From assembly GCA_937951615.1 (NCBI GenBank), contig CALFBH010000016.1, positions 46,746 to 110,745 on the forward strand: DNA of 64,000 nt. The letters are read 5' to 3'. Below are positions 7,280 through 16,233 of the stretch, piece by piece. Every line of letters starts with the position of its first letter. Positions within the stretch are counted from its first letter, which is position 1. The stretch is from an uncultured Saprospiraceae bacterium. GTDB taxonomy: Bacteria; Bacteroidota; Bacteroidia; Chitinophagales; Saprospiraceae. A program made the position numbers and the translations under genes. The notes beneath the pieces are model-generated. The model did no database searches and was not told the origin of the DNA. It was given only the letters and a program-made list of their open reading frames with translations.

Positions 7280-9097
7280 ATGAGCAGTTTCTGGCAACTT
7301 ATCAGCTACATCAAAAACTACAAAGGCTTAGTGAGTCTTAATGTCGTTTTTAATATCCTCACGGTGATCTTTTCTACTGTGTCGGTGGTGTTGCTCGCGC
7401 CTTTTCTGGAATTGCTGTTTGATATCAAAGAGCCTGTACTCACCAAGCCGGAAGTCACGACGAGCATAGATTCTCTGATACAGTATTTCAATTATTACCT
7501 GAGTCAGATGATTGCTGAAAATGGTAAGCAATCCGCTTTGTTGTTTGTTTGTGTGGTTATTGCAGTGGTTTTCTTTTTGAAAAACTTATTTCGCTACCTG
7601 GCTTTGGCAGCGATGGCGCCTGTGCGAAATGGCATTGTGCGGGATGTGCGGAGCAATGTTTTTCGCAAACTGATGCACCTGCCGTTGGCTTATTTTTCGG
7701 AAGAACGTAAAGGCGATTTGCTCTCCCGCATGACTGCCGATGTGCAGGAAGTACAGTGGAGTATTTTGAATATGATAGAAATTGTATTCCGCGAACCGCT
7801 GGCGATTATCGCCTCGCTGGCTGTCATGTTATACATCAGTCCGCGACTGACGCTCTTTGTGCTGGTCTTGATTTTCTTCACAGCTTTTGTCATTGGCAGC
7901 ATTGGACGAACCTTGAAAAAAACGTCCGCTAAGGCGCAAAACAGTCTGGGCAAATTGCTGATTATTCTGGATGAAGCCCTCGGCGGAATGCGAGTAGTCA
8001 AAGGCTTCAATGCAGAAGGCGTACAGCAAGAGAAATTTGAGCAGGAAAACAATCATTATCGCAATATAATGAACCGCATTTTGTGGCGGAAAGACCTGTC
8101 TTCTCCTTTATCGGAATTTCTGGGTATTTGTGTCATTGTGGTTTTGCTCTGGTACGGTGGCAGCTTGGTTTTTAATGAGCAAATTAAGGCGCAGACCTTC
8201 ATTGTATTTGTTACCATGTTTTATAATATTATTGGCCCGGCAAAATCATTTTCATCAGCATTTTATAATATCCAAAAAGGCGCAGCCGCAGCCGAGCGTG
8301 TTGATGTCATTTTGAAGACACCCAACACCATTCAGGATAAGCCAGATGCGCAGCCAATCGAAGCTTTTCAGCAACAAATCGAATACCGAAATGTCTATTT
8401 TCAATACGAAGAAAATCAGGCTGTTTTAAATAATATTAAGCTCATTATACCCAAAGGAAAAACAGTCGCATTAGTAGGAGCATCAGGCGGTGGCAAGTCC
8501 ACAATAGCAGACCTGCTGCCTCGTTTTTACGACACGACTGCCGGACAAATTCTATTGGATAATAAAGACATTCGAGAATGCAAAATCGCCGACCTCCGCG
8601 CCCTGATGGGCATTGTGACCCAGGAAGCCGTTTTGTTTAATGACACCATTTATAATAATATTGTTTTTGGTTGGGCAGGCGCGACCCGCGAGCAGGTAGA
8701 AGCTGCTGCCCGCATTGCCAATGCGCACGAATTTATCAGTGCCACAGAAAAGGGCTATGACACGCTCATCGGCGACCGAGGCAGCAAGCTCAGTGGCGGA
8801 CAACGCCAACGCCTGACCATCGCCCGCGCCATCCTCCGCGATCCGCCCATTTTGATCCTAGATGAAGCGACTTCTGCGCTGGATTCGGAGTCGGAAAAAC
8901 AGGTGCAGGATGCTTTGTTTCGGGTCATGCAGGGGCGCACGGCTATTGTGATTGCACATCGCCTGTCCACGATTCGTCATGCGGATGAAATTATAGTTTT
9001 GCAGGCAGGCGAGATTATTGAACGGGGCAATCACGAAGAATTGATAGGACAGAATGGTGTATATCGTGGTTTGATTGATTTGCAGGCTTTCGCCTAA
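7280..9097 (+). CDS. ABC exporter, MsbA-like fused permease-ATPase
   Basis: 605 residues. The N-terminal transmembrane domain (about 1-320) has six hydrophobic helices, for example SLNVVFNILTVIFSTVSVVL. The C-terminal ATPase has Walker A GASGGGKST (near 400), signature LSGGQRQR (near 505), Walker B ILILDEAT and the switch His in IVIAHRLSTI. As a homodimer in the inner membrane it would export lipids, lipid-linked glycans or drugs; MsbA-type lipid A flipping is the usual assumption in this group but cannot be shown here. The length is normal for a half transporter. The start ATG at 7280 fits the conserved N-terminus. No co-transcribed partner. Confidence 0.92.
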   Translation: MSSFWQLISYIKNYKGLVSLNVVFNILTVIFSTVSVVLLAPFLELLFDIKEPVLTKPEVTTSIDSLIQYFNYYLSQMIAENGKQSALLFVCVVIAVVFFLKNLFRYLALAAMAPVRNGIVRDVRSNVFRKLMHLPLAYFSEERKGDLLSRMTADVQEVQWSILNMIEIVFREPLAIIASLAVMLYISPRLTLFVLVLIFFTAFVIGSIGRTLKKTSAKAQNSLGKLLIILDEALGGMRVVKGFNAEGVQQEKFEQENNHYRNIMNRILWRKDLSSPLSEFLGICVIVVLLWYGGSLVFNEQIKAQTFIVFVTMFYNIIGPAKSFSSAFYNIQKGAAAAERVDVILKTPNTIQDKPDAQPIEAFQQQIEYRNVYFQYEENQAVLNNIKLIIPKGKTVALVGASGGGKSTIADLLPRFYDTTAGQILLDNKDIRECKIADLRALMGIVTQEAVLFNDTIYNNIVFGWAGATREQVEAAARIANAHEFISATEKGYDTLIGDRGSKLSGGQRQRLTIARAILRDPPILILDEATSALDSESEKQVQDALFRVMQGRTAIVIAHRLSTIRHADEIIVLQAGEIIERGNHEELIGQNGVYRGLIDLQAFA

Positions 9098-9118
9098 CGT
9101 ACCGGCGACTTCAGGCAA

Positions 9119-9240
9119 TTGTCAAATTGCACAATCTCGATTCGCCCATGGTTAAAACCATTGGCTACCAAATAATTCGTGTCTATGACACTTTGGACAA
9201 CCTGACAATTATAAAGTAAGTTCCATAGCGACGAATTATT
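9119..9240. repeat. Degenerate copy of the CCCATGG palindromic element
   Basis: Shares CAAATTGCAC, the TTCGCCCATGGTTAAAACCA block, TGTCTATGACACTTTG and CATAGCGACGAAT with the complete element at 31416-31616, but lacks its clean terminal repeats. Confidence 0.65.
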
Positions 9241-9268
9241 TTCAAAGTATGATAGAGTAAATTCCGTT

Positions 9269-9350
9269 GTCGTCAGACGAATTCGGTTGGAAATACAGCA
9301 TATTTAAGGGGATAAACCACCAATTTTCATAAAATCCTTCGTCTGCCGAC
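9269..9350. repeat. Inverted repeat upstream of the beta-barrel gene
   Basis: Arms GTCGTCAGACGAA (9269-9281) and TTCGTCTGCCGAC (9338-9350) pair with one mismatch, and AAAGTATG words lie outside both arms in opposite orientation. It fills the space before the gene at 9400. Confidence 0.55.
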
Positions 9351-9399
9351 TATTCCATACTTTAATCGAATACTACCTAAAATTGCCGATACAGTAAAT

Positions 9400-9960
9400 A
9401 TGAAAAATATCTCTATAATTATCTGTTTTATTATCGCCGTTGCCTTAGCAAATGCACAGGAAAACGACTCCAGAAACCTACAAATTCTAGTCGAAGGCGG
9501 CATTTTAGCTGGCGCGGAAGTCAATCAAAATACCGGCAATTTCAAACGTGCGCCAACGCTCCGTGCAGGACTCTTATATCCAGTTCACAAACATATTTCA
9601 GTCGGCGGAGGAGTAGGAATAGAATGGTATGATGAGGAAACGCTCTTCCCGATATATGCCGACCTGCGCCTTTATAAAAAAAGCGAAGGCAGGACTCCAT
9701 TTTTTGCGACTCATGCAGGCTATGCTCCTGGCTGGCACGAAGCATATCGAAAATTAGACAATTATGAATTGGAAGGTGGCTGGCGGCTAGGTTTTGATTA
9801 TGGCTGGCACTTGGCGGTGCAGGATCAACTGGCTGTTCAGTTGAGTCTGGGACTCCATTTTCAGCAATTGCGGATTGATGTGGATACTGGTTTTTCGGAT
9901 GATTATACGGAGTCGATTACTTATGTTTTGTTGGGTTTTAAGACGGGGATTTTGTTTTAA
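9400..9960 (+). CDS. Outer-membrane beta-barrel-like protein, unknown function
   Basis: 186 residues with a clear signal peptide (MKNISIIICFIIAVALANAQ, cleavage after the Ala-rich end). The mature part has alternating hydrophobic/polar strands ending in ITYVLLGFKTGILF, a terminal aromatic residue typical of outer-membrane barrels. Blocks such as ISVGGGVGIEWYDEE and LRLYKKSEGRTPFFATHAGY resemble the eight-stranded OmpA/OmpW-like outer-membrane beta-barrel domain (PF13568-like). Probably a small structural barrel. No operon partner is obvious; the next gene starts 107 bp later on the same strand. Confidence 0.75.
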   Translation: MKNISIIICFIIAVALANAQENDSRNLQILVEGGILAGAEVNQNTGNFKRAPTLRAGLLYPVHKHISVGGGVGIEWYDEETLFPIYADLRLYKKSEGRTPFFATHAGYAPGWHEAYRKLDNYELEGGWRLGFDYGWHLAVQDQLAVQLSLGLHFQQLRIDVDTGFSDDYTESITYVLLGFKTGILF

Positions 9961-10067
9961 TGATGGGTGAAAACCATACGGCAGTCGCACAAAAATAACT
10001 GGCTATCAATATATTCTAGCTGTTTTTTATACCTTTATAAAATATTTTTTAGCAAAAACAATGTATT

Positions 10068-10862
10068 ATGAAAACAATGTATTTTCTCGCTTTAGTATTT
10101 ATTTTCCCTGCCTTATTAGTACATGCACAAGACGAAAATTCTACAAATTCTATTTATACCATAGTAGATATTGATGAAGCACCTCGTTTTCCAGGCTGCG
10201 AACACATGGATAGTCCGAAAGAAAAAAAGCAATGCTCTGATAAAGAGATGTTGAGGTTTGTTTTTACAAAAATAAAATATCCAAAATTGGCCAGAGAAAA
10301 TGGAATTGAGGGGACTGTCGCCGTTTCCTTTATTGTGGAGAAAGACGGTTCTATTGACCCTGACCATATTGAAGCTACTCGTGGGATTGGAGCAGGCTGT
10401 GACCAAGAAGCAATGCGCGTTATAGCAGCTATGCCCCTATTCATTCCGGGAAAACAGGAAGGACAGCCTGTACGTGTTCAATTCTATATGCCAATTAAGT
10501 TCAGTTTAGAAAAAAACAATAAACCTGCCACAAAGACATATAACCCACCTGTAAAATACAAAAAAGAAGAAGTACTGGAAGAACCGATAAAAGAAGAGGA
10601 GAAAGAAGAACGTATTCGTTTTACACTGAAAAACAACAGCGTTTTGCCCTATATTATATCTGTTTCAGATACAGAATGGTTAATGATTCCGCCACGCTCT
10701 GAGCAAGAGGTTAGCCCAATAAAAGGGTATAATATGATGTATAATAAAAGCAACAAAGCTATATCCTTTTTAACAGTAACACCAAAATTAGAAGGCAGGG
10801 AAGTGGATATACGAAAGACCATTAAAACAGGAGTACTGCACATTAGCAAAATAAACGATTAG
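10068..10862 (+). CDS. Periplasmic TonB C-terminal-domain protein
   Basis: 264 residues. A signal peptide (MKTMYFLALVFIFPALLVHA) is followed by the typical Bacteroidota TonB-C start, PRFPGCE, and then the domain itself: YPKLARENGIEGTVAVSFIV, KDGSIDP, DQEAMRVIAAMPLFIPG and PVRVQFYMPIKFSL (residues about 75-155). A charged linker (KKEEVLEEPIKEEEKEE) leads to a C-terminal beta-rich segment of unknown role. With a cleavable signal rather than a single anchored helix, it differs from classical TonB and may work on envelope partners other than ExbB/D. The C-terminal extension is not a domain I recognise. Confidence 0.8.
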   Translation: MKTMYFLALVFIFPALLVHAQDENSTNSIYTIVDIDEAPRFPGCEHMDSPKEKKQCSDKEMLRFVFTKIKYPKLARENGIEGTVAVSFIVEKDGSIDPDHIEATRGIGAGCDQEAMRVIAAMPLFIPGKQEGQPVRVQFYMPIKFSLEKNNKPATKTYNPPVKYKKEEVLEEPIKEEEKEERIRFTLKNNSVLPYIISVSDTEWLMIPPRSEQEVSPIKGYNMMYNKSNKAISFLTVTPKLEGREVDIRKTIKTGVLHISKIND

Positions 10863-10872
10863 GAAATATCCG

Positions 10873-10913
10873 TTGGATTTGAGTTTGACATTTGAGTTTG
10901 AATTTATCTTTCC
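10873..10913 (+). repeat. TTTGAATTTG-type dispersed repeat, copy 2
   Basis: Lies between the TonB-C gene and the Nramp gene. Its last TTTG (10897-10900) is 21 nt from TACATTTA (10922-10929), a near-consensus -7 box six bases before the Nramp ATG. Confidence 0.6.
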
Positions 10914-10934
10914 ACTTTCCGTACATTTACAAAC

Positions 10935-12125
10935 ATGAACAAATACTTCGGACCCAGCACCCTCGTCGCGGCAGCCTTCATCGGGCCTGGCACACTGACG
11001 ACCTGTACCATGGCAGGCGTACAAACTGGCTACACCCTCCTCTGGGCAATGCTGTTTTCCATTATTGCCACCATCGTTTTACAGGAAATGGCGGCTCGGC
11101 TCGGCTTTGTCACACAAGCTGGATTGGGCGAAGCCATCAACCAACAATTTTCAGCAGGGTTGGCTCGGTATCTGGTCTTTTTTCTGGTAATCGGTGCTAT
11201 TTTGGTGGGCAATGCGGCTTATGAAGCTGGGAATATTTCTGGCGGCGTGCTGGGTTTGCACCTGATGGTGGGCGAATTTAAATTGTGGCCGCTCGTGCTG
11301 GGCGGGCTAAGTTTTTTGCTGCTGTTTTTTGGCAAGTATAAACTCATTGAACGGATTCTTATTGCGCTGGTCATTTTGATGAGTATTTGTTTTCTGGCGA
11401 CGACTATCTTGGTCAAACCTGACTGGTCGGCTATTTTTAGCGGCTTTGTGCCAAGTGGCATCAATGAAAATTTTCTGCTGATTATGGGCCTGATTGGGAC
11501 GACTGTTGTGCCGTATAATCTATTTCTACACGCCTCCACCATTTCCAAAAAGTGGTCTTCTGATGCGACTTTAAAAGACATTCGGATAGAAAATGCAGTA
11601 GCGATTGTACTGGGTGGTTTGATTTCTATGCTGATTATCATCACGGCTGCGGCATCGCAGGGGCAGGTGGAAGCGGTGACTTCAGCAAAAGACCTAGCGG
11701 TGCAGTTGGAACCGCTTTTTGGTTCGGCTGCGAAATGGTGTATGGGAATTGGTCTGCTGGCTGCGGGACTGAGTTCTACACTTACTGCGCCTATTGCAGC
11801 GGCTTATGCGGCACAAGGTTTATTTGGCTGGGAAAAAGATGAAAAAGATATTCGTTATCGAGCAGTCTGGATGTTGATTTTGGGTATTGGAATCATTGTG
11901 GCTATGGTGGGCTTGAAGCCTATTTTGATTATCAAATTTGCACAAATTACCAATGCGATTTTGCTGCCTTTTATAGCAATTTACCTGCTGTATATTTCTA
12001 ATGCAAAAAAGATTTTACAGCAACATACCAATAGCTTGTTTATAAATATAATTGCCGTAGCGGTGATTGGAATTACAGTTTTATTGTCTTTGAAAACGCT
12101 GAATAGTGTTTTTCATTTCTTTTAA
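10935..12125 (+). CDS. Nramp-family divalent metal transporter, divergent sites
   Basis: 396 residues with about eleven hydrophobic helices, an inner-membrane LeuT-fold metal importer. Two signature helices are altered. Canonical Nramps carry DPGN in helix 1; here it reads AAFIGPGTLTTC (GPGT, residues 17-20). Canonical helix 6 carries MPHN; here it reads GTTVVPYNLFLH (residues about 188-198). These positions form the Mn/Fe binding site in characterised transporters, so selectivity or coupling should differ. The family fold is otherwise clear (LGGLISMLIIITAAA, LLAAGLSSTLTAPIAAAYAA). The transported ion is unknown. A possible promoter uses a -33 box from the repeat just upstream. Confidence 0.85.
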   Translation: MNKYFGPSTLVAAAFIGPGTLTTCTMAGVQTGYTLLWAMLFSIIATIVLQEMAARLGFVTQAGLGEAINQQFSAGLARYLVFFLVIGAILVGNAAYEAGNISGGVLGLHLMVGEFKLWPLVLGGLSFLLLFFGKYKLIERILIALVILMSICFLATTILVKPDWSAIFSGFVPSGINENFLLIMGLIGTTVVPYNLFLHASTISKKWSSDATLKDIRIENAVAIVLGGLISMLIIITAAASQGQVEAVTSAKDLAVQLEPLFGSAAKWCMGIGLLAAGLSSTLTAPIAAAYAAQGLFGWEKDEKDIRYRAVWMLILGIGIIVAMVGLKPILIIKFAQITNAILLPFIAIYLLYISNAKKILQQHTNSLFINIIAVAVIGITVLLSLKTLNSVFHFF

Positions 12126-12200
12126 AAAAATAGCCACGAATGCACGAATAATTTTACTCGCGCATTCGTAGCCAGATAAGTTCAAATTTAACTTAATCCG

Positions 12201-15080
12201 TCAAAACGTATAAGCCACTCTGCCCAGTAATCTTCTGCCGATTTTCGGCATATTTGGAAGATAGCGGTATTCTGTATCCAGTACATTGGTTGCAGAAACA
12301 TCAATACTCAAACCAAAATCAAACTTATAACCAACAGCAGCATCAACTAGGTTACGCGCATCTGTCGTACCTGCAAATTGTCCGGCACTGGCAAAATAAG
12401 AATCATCATGCTGGAAAGAAAGATTACCTCTAAAACCATATTCCGGAATATAATTAACCCCCAGACGGAATTTATTCTTAGGTATATTCAGGTAAGTAGG
12501 GAGTGGCGGGCCATCTACGCCTACGACATTCTCTTCAAATTCAATGGCACTGACCCATGAATAATTACCAAAAACAGAAATATCATCATTGATAAAATAT
12601 TCTAAACCTATATCAGAACCAAAGAAATTTCGTCCATCAAAAGTACGGTAACCTGCGCCGAGGTGTGTTACACCATTGTTCGGAGATTCATTGGTCTGAA
12701 CAGTCGCATGAAAAGGCAAAGCACCTACAATTTGCGTTAAAGTTGCGCCACCCGCTTCCGGCAGTGGTGTATTAATGAAAGCATCTCCGCCGCCATTATA
12801 AGCTCCAGCAATGCTGGGTAAAAGTTGATCTACAGTTGCCTGCGCAGTTGCTCCATCTAAACCTGCTGCTATAAGCGCGTCTAAAAGTGGTCCGGCAGCG
12901 GCATTGGCAACAGATTCGCCAAGATCGCCAGGCAGGTTTTCGATACCGCTATATATGTAAGCTGGTGAAATCGCTGTAAACTGAGACGTGTTCTTTTGCG
13001 TAATGTGATAAACATCAACCATCACACCCAATTTATCCTTAACAAGTCCTTTATAACCAAGCTCCCAGGAATCGTGTGTGCTAATTTGCGAGATAGGCGC
13101 GTCAAGAACACCGAGTGGCGTACCATCAAAAATATTAAACCCATCGGAAAGCGAACCTGTCGTACCCAGCGTAGCTGGATTAAGCCCAAGAAGTACGCCC
13201 TCTACAATTGGTCCAATATCAGGAATACCTGCACCAAGTGCAGCCGCAACATTAGCATTCACTGCGCCAAAAGGGACGCCAAGCGGCAAACCTGGTGTGC
13301 CTACTGGCACTTGTGGGATAGCTGGATTGAACCAGGAAATCATGGGGTTCTCATCAAATGTCTGAGTCGTTTTATTGCCATAGAGCCAGATGTCAAATCC
13401 GCCTGGAATAATCGTATTCAGCGGAAAATCAATATTCAGTTGAAGATTGGAAACGGTGCTGTTGGCTCTGTTGAATGAACCTCTGAATGTGTGTTTCGGA
13501 TTCATTTTATATACCACAGCAGCCCGTGGCGAAAAAGCACCTTCATCAATAAAATTAAACCTGTCATAACGAGCCGCGAGTACAATATCCAATTTACTCA
13601 TTGGAGAGAATTTGGCTTGCGCATAACCACCGATTACAGAATAACTATCGTCGTCTTCATTTCTTCCATACACCAGATTTCCAGTATCCTGACCAGCAAA
13701 ACGATAATCTGTACCCACTGTCCAGTTGGCATTCATGAAATTTTTGGTGTCAAAATTATATTGTAACTGTCCTTCCAATTGTGTCCGCGCAACAGATGAT
13801 TTTAAACCTGTTTGATATAAAAATGAAGGATTCTCTCTTCCTCCACCATCATTGACCACGCTAAAAACCTGCGCAAAGAGACCACCATACTGCGCCCTTG
13901 CCTGCCCCCAAAACTCTATAGCTTGCGCCAGTCCTTCCCCTTGCTCATTATAAAAAACAGAAGAAGCCTGATTATAACCACCAGAAAGGGTAACCCCCAG
14001 GTCATCCTGTGGTCTGAACTCAAGTGTTGCATTCATCGCAGTGTTGAACCAATCGTCCTGCATAGGGTTTCCATCTCCATCGTCGTCCAGTTCTTCATAA
14101 GTAATCAACTGCTCAGGAGTAATCAGAGGATCAAGATAACCTTCTTCGCTCACACCAGGCTCAAAAACACCTGTCGTGGTAAATTTTGCAATTTGTAGGG
14201 CATCGTCTGGGTCATCTGGGTCAAGTGTAAATTCATTACCTCTTCTATAGTGAGCGTTGACTTTAAAGCCAAATTTATCACTAACTTTAGTAGCATGTCT
14301 GACATTACCACCTAAAGTGTTGAGTTCTCCTGCCAGCAATTCTACTGTCGTACCAGGAAAATCTATTGGGTTTTTAGTAATAAAATGCACGACACCCTGC
14401 GTCACACCAGGCCCATATAAGGCAGAACCTGCGCCTCTAACGACTTCAATACGTTGCAAATCAATATTACTAACTCCCGCTGCATCGCTCTGAAAAGTAC
14501 CAATCCCTGGACCAACAAGACTCCGGTAATCCATAATTGGAAACGCTGATGTACCGAACAAGCCTGCACCACCACGCATAGAGATATTGATGCGATTGGC
14601 AGATTGTTGTTGAATTTGTACACCGGGTGTGCTGACCAGATTCCGCGTTGGGTCGGTAGCATTGGCACTGGTCTCCAGTTTTCTTGCCGAAATTACCGAG
14701 ATAGATGCCGGTGCTTCCTGCACTTTTTCCCGTTTACGGGAAGCAGAAATGACAATATTTTCTCCGATAATGATACCGTCTTCTTCCATCGTGACGAGTA
14801 ATCTTGCTTTGTTGGCATCTGTTATTGGAATGACCTGCTCTTTATAGCCGAGATAACTAATCACCAGATTCCACGGAAGTGGAGTACGTCCGGTAATTTC
14901 AAAATTACCATTCGGATCAGTTGTTGTCCCAATCGTTGTTCCTTCTATGATGACACTTGCACCTGGCAGCGGGCCAAATTGGTCTTTCACCACGCCATTA
15001 ACACTATTTTGTGCTTGTGCAGAAATACTGAATAGCAATACTGCCAGACAGCATAATAAATTGTAAGCCTTCTTTTTCAT
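12201..15080 (-). CDS. TonB-dependent outer-membrane receptor
   Basis: 959 residues. Signal peptide (MKKKAYNLLCCLAVLLFSIS, ending AQA), then a carboxypeptidase-regulatory-like domain (NGVVKDQFGPLPGASVIIEG through YKEQVIPI, residues about 28-105). A plug domain follows (APASISVISARKLE, EVVRGAGSALYGPG, residues about 120-235), then a 22-strand barrel ending GRRLLGRVAYTF. It would import a ligand across the outer membrane using TonB energy. Unlike SusC it has no SusD partner. A Gly/Pro/Ala-rich insertion around residues 590-680 (for example PQVPVGTPGLPLGVPFG), and another near 760-800, are unusual for a barrel and may form long surface loops. Substrate not readable. Transcribed alone, convergent with the Nramp gene. 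Confidence 0.92.
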   Translation of the reverse strand: MKKKAYNLLCCLAVLLFSISAQAQNSVNGVVKDQFGPLPGASVIIEGTTIGTTTDPNGNFEITGRTPLPWNLVISYLGYKEQVIPITDANKARLLVTMEEDGIIIGENIVISASRKREKVQEAPASISVISARKLETSANATDPTRNLVSTPGVQIQQQSANRINISMRGGAGLFGTSAFPIMDYRSLVGPGIGTFQSDAAGVSNIDLQRIEVVRGAGSALYGPGVTQGVVHFITKNPIDFPGTTVELLAGELNTLGGNVRHATKVSDKFGFKVNAHYRRGNEFTLDPDDPDDALQIAKFTTTGVFEPGVSEEGYLDPLITPEQLITYEELDDDGDGNPMQDDWFNTAMNATLEFRPQDDLGVTLSGGYNQASSVFYNEQGEGLAQAIEFWGQARAQYGGLFAQVFSVVNDGGGRENPSFLYQTGLKSSVARTQLEGQLQYNFDTKNFMNANWTVGTDYRFAGQDTGNLVYGRNEDDDSYSVIGGYAQAKFSPMSKLDIVLAARYDRFNFIDEGAFSPRAAVVYKMNPKHTFRGSFNRANSTVSNLQLNIDFPLNTIIPGGFDIWLYGNKTTQTFDENPMISWFNPAIPQVPVGTPGLPLGVPFGAVNANVAAALGAGIPDIGPIVEGVLLGLNPATLGTTGSLSDGFNIFDGTPLGVLDAPISQISTHDSWELGYKGLVKDKLGVMVDVYHITQKNTSQFTAISPAYIYSGIENLPGDLGESVANAAAGPLLDALIAAGLDGATAQATVDQLLPSIAGAYNGGGDAFINTPLPEAGGATLTQIVGALPFHATVQTNESPNNGVTHLGAGYRTFDGRNFFGSDIGLEYFINDDISVFGNYSWVSAIEFEENVVGVDGPPLPTYLNIPKNKFRLGVNYIPEYGFRGNLSFQHDDSYFASAGQFAGTTDARNLVDAAVGYKFDFGLSIDVSATNVLDTEYRYLPNMPKIGRRLLGRVAYTF

Positions 15081-15246
15081 AACTTATACGTTTTGAATTA
15101 TGTTAGTTGAAATATGGTTAGTATATAATTATAGTACAAGTTATGATTTTTATCAATAATTGGGTGTTTTTTCATTAAATTAAAATTTAATTTCACAAAG
15201 ACACCAGAGAGCTAAACTTTATTCTTTTTTTAATGTAAATATTGAT

Positions 15247-15918
15247 TTATAAAATAATTTCTGAAAAAGCTGCCCAAACGCCATCTCCTTCCGGCAAATT
15301 TGCCAGAAATTCTATATCGTCTCCACTGAACGGATGCCGAAAGGTTAATTTTCGGGCGTGTAAATGAATAGATCTGTCCTGATTGCTACGGCGAAAGCCA
15401 TATTTTACATCTCCTTTTATCGGATTATTTATAGCTGCGAATTGTGCCCTTATCTGATGATGTCTGCCCGTCAATAAGTCAACTTCTAGTAAATGATACC
15501 GCTCAATACTGCCCAGTAAGCGATAATGCAGCTCCGCTTTTTTTGTATGGTGGAGTGCTTTATCAAAAGCAAAAGAGCGATTTTGTGCCTGTTTTTTGCG
15601 AAGGTAATGAATCAGCGTTCCTGTAGCTTCTTCAGGTTTGTTTTTCACAACAGCCCAATAGATTTTACGAACTTCCCGTTCTCGAAATTGCTCATTGAGT
15701 TCTTCTACCATACTTTTATCAAGTGCAAATACAACAAGTCCACTAGCAGGGCGGTCGAGTCGATGAATAAGATGTATAGGCTTGTCTATTTCTGTTGCTA
15801 ACAGGCTTTGTAAATTATCACTTTCCGTTTTATCAGGTTGCACAGGTAAGCCGGGAGGTTTATTGACGACTAGAATTGCAGAATCCTGATAAATAATATG
15901 CTCTTTAAGTATTTTCAT
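15247..15918 (-). CDS. RluA-family pseudouridine synthase
   Basis: About 223 residues from the ATG at 15918 (MKILKEHIIYQD); a longer reading from 15948 is possible but would add residues before the conserved start and overlap the susC promoter. IHLIHRLDRPASGLVVFA contains the catalytic Asp of the HRLD motif. Also seen are ILVVNKPPGLPVQP, KIYWAVV and LLTGRHHQIRAQFA, all family motifs. The enzyme isomerises uridine in rRNA or tRNA. It has no N-terminal S4 domain, like RluA/TruC-type members, so its target is more likely a single site. It is divergent from susC, with promoter elements about 20 bp upstream on the other strand. Confidence 0.9.
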   Translation of the reverse strand: MKILKEHIIYQDSAILVVNKPPGLPVQPDKTESDNLQSLLATEIDKPIHLIHRLDRPASGLVVFALDKSMVEELNEQFREREVRKIYWAVVKNKPEEATGTLIHYLRKKQAQNRSFAFDKALHHTKKAELHYRLLGSIERYHLLEVDLLTGRHHQIRAQFAAINNPIKGDVKYGFRRSNQDRSIHLHARKLTFRHPFSGDDIEFLANLPEGDGVWAAFSEIIL

Positions 15919-15939
15919 TATATATATTTTCAAAAAGGC

Positions 15940-15970
15940 TTGACACAAAAGTATAAAACATGTATCTTTG
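15940..15970 (+). promoter_or_regulatory. susC operon promoter
   Basis: TTG (15940-15942), 20-nt spacer and TATCTTTG (15963-15970) match the Bacteroidota promoter consensus. It predicts a leader of about 255 nt before susC, unusually long for this window. Confidence 0.7.
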
Positions 15971-16123
15971 TTAAGATATATTTAACACATTGACGTTTTA
16001 AAAACAATATACTATATTCTACCAACCTACCAAACACACACACTAAGTGATCACCTACAAACGACGCAACCAATCTACGACTACACAATCAAATTTAATA
16101 AACATTACTATATGATGTAATGG

Positions 16124-16174
16124 GTTTACTATATCTGAGGAGTTCTGAATTTACATGACTTCTTCAGGGTAAAC
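16124..16174 (+). promoter_or_regulatory. Leader hairpin upstream of susC
   Basis: In the long susC leader, GTTTAC (16124-16129) pairs with GTAAAC (16169-16174). Inside this, CTGAGGAG pairs with CTTCTTCAG using two G-U pairs, closing a loop of about 15 nt. It is followed by a T-rich run. Possible post-transcriptional control element or attenuator. Confidence 0.45.
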
Positions 16175-16233
16175 GATATATTTTTTTAACAAACTGTATT
16201 ATATTTTTTCATTCAACAAAAATCAATTATCGT

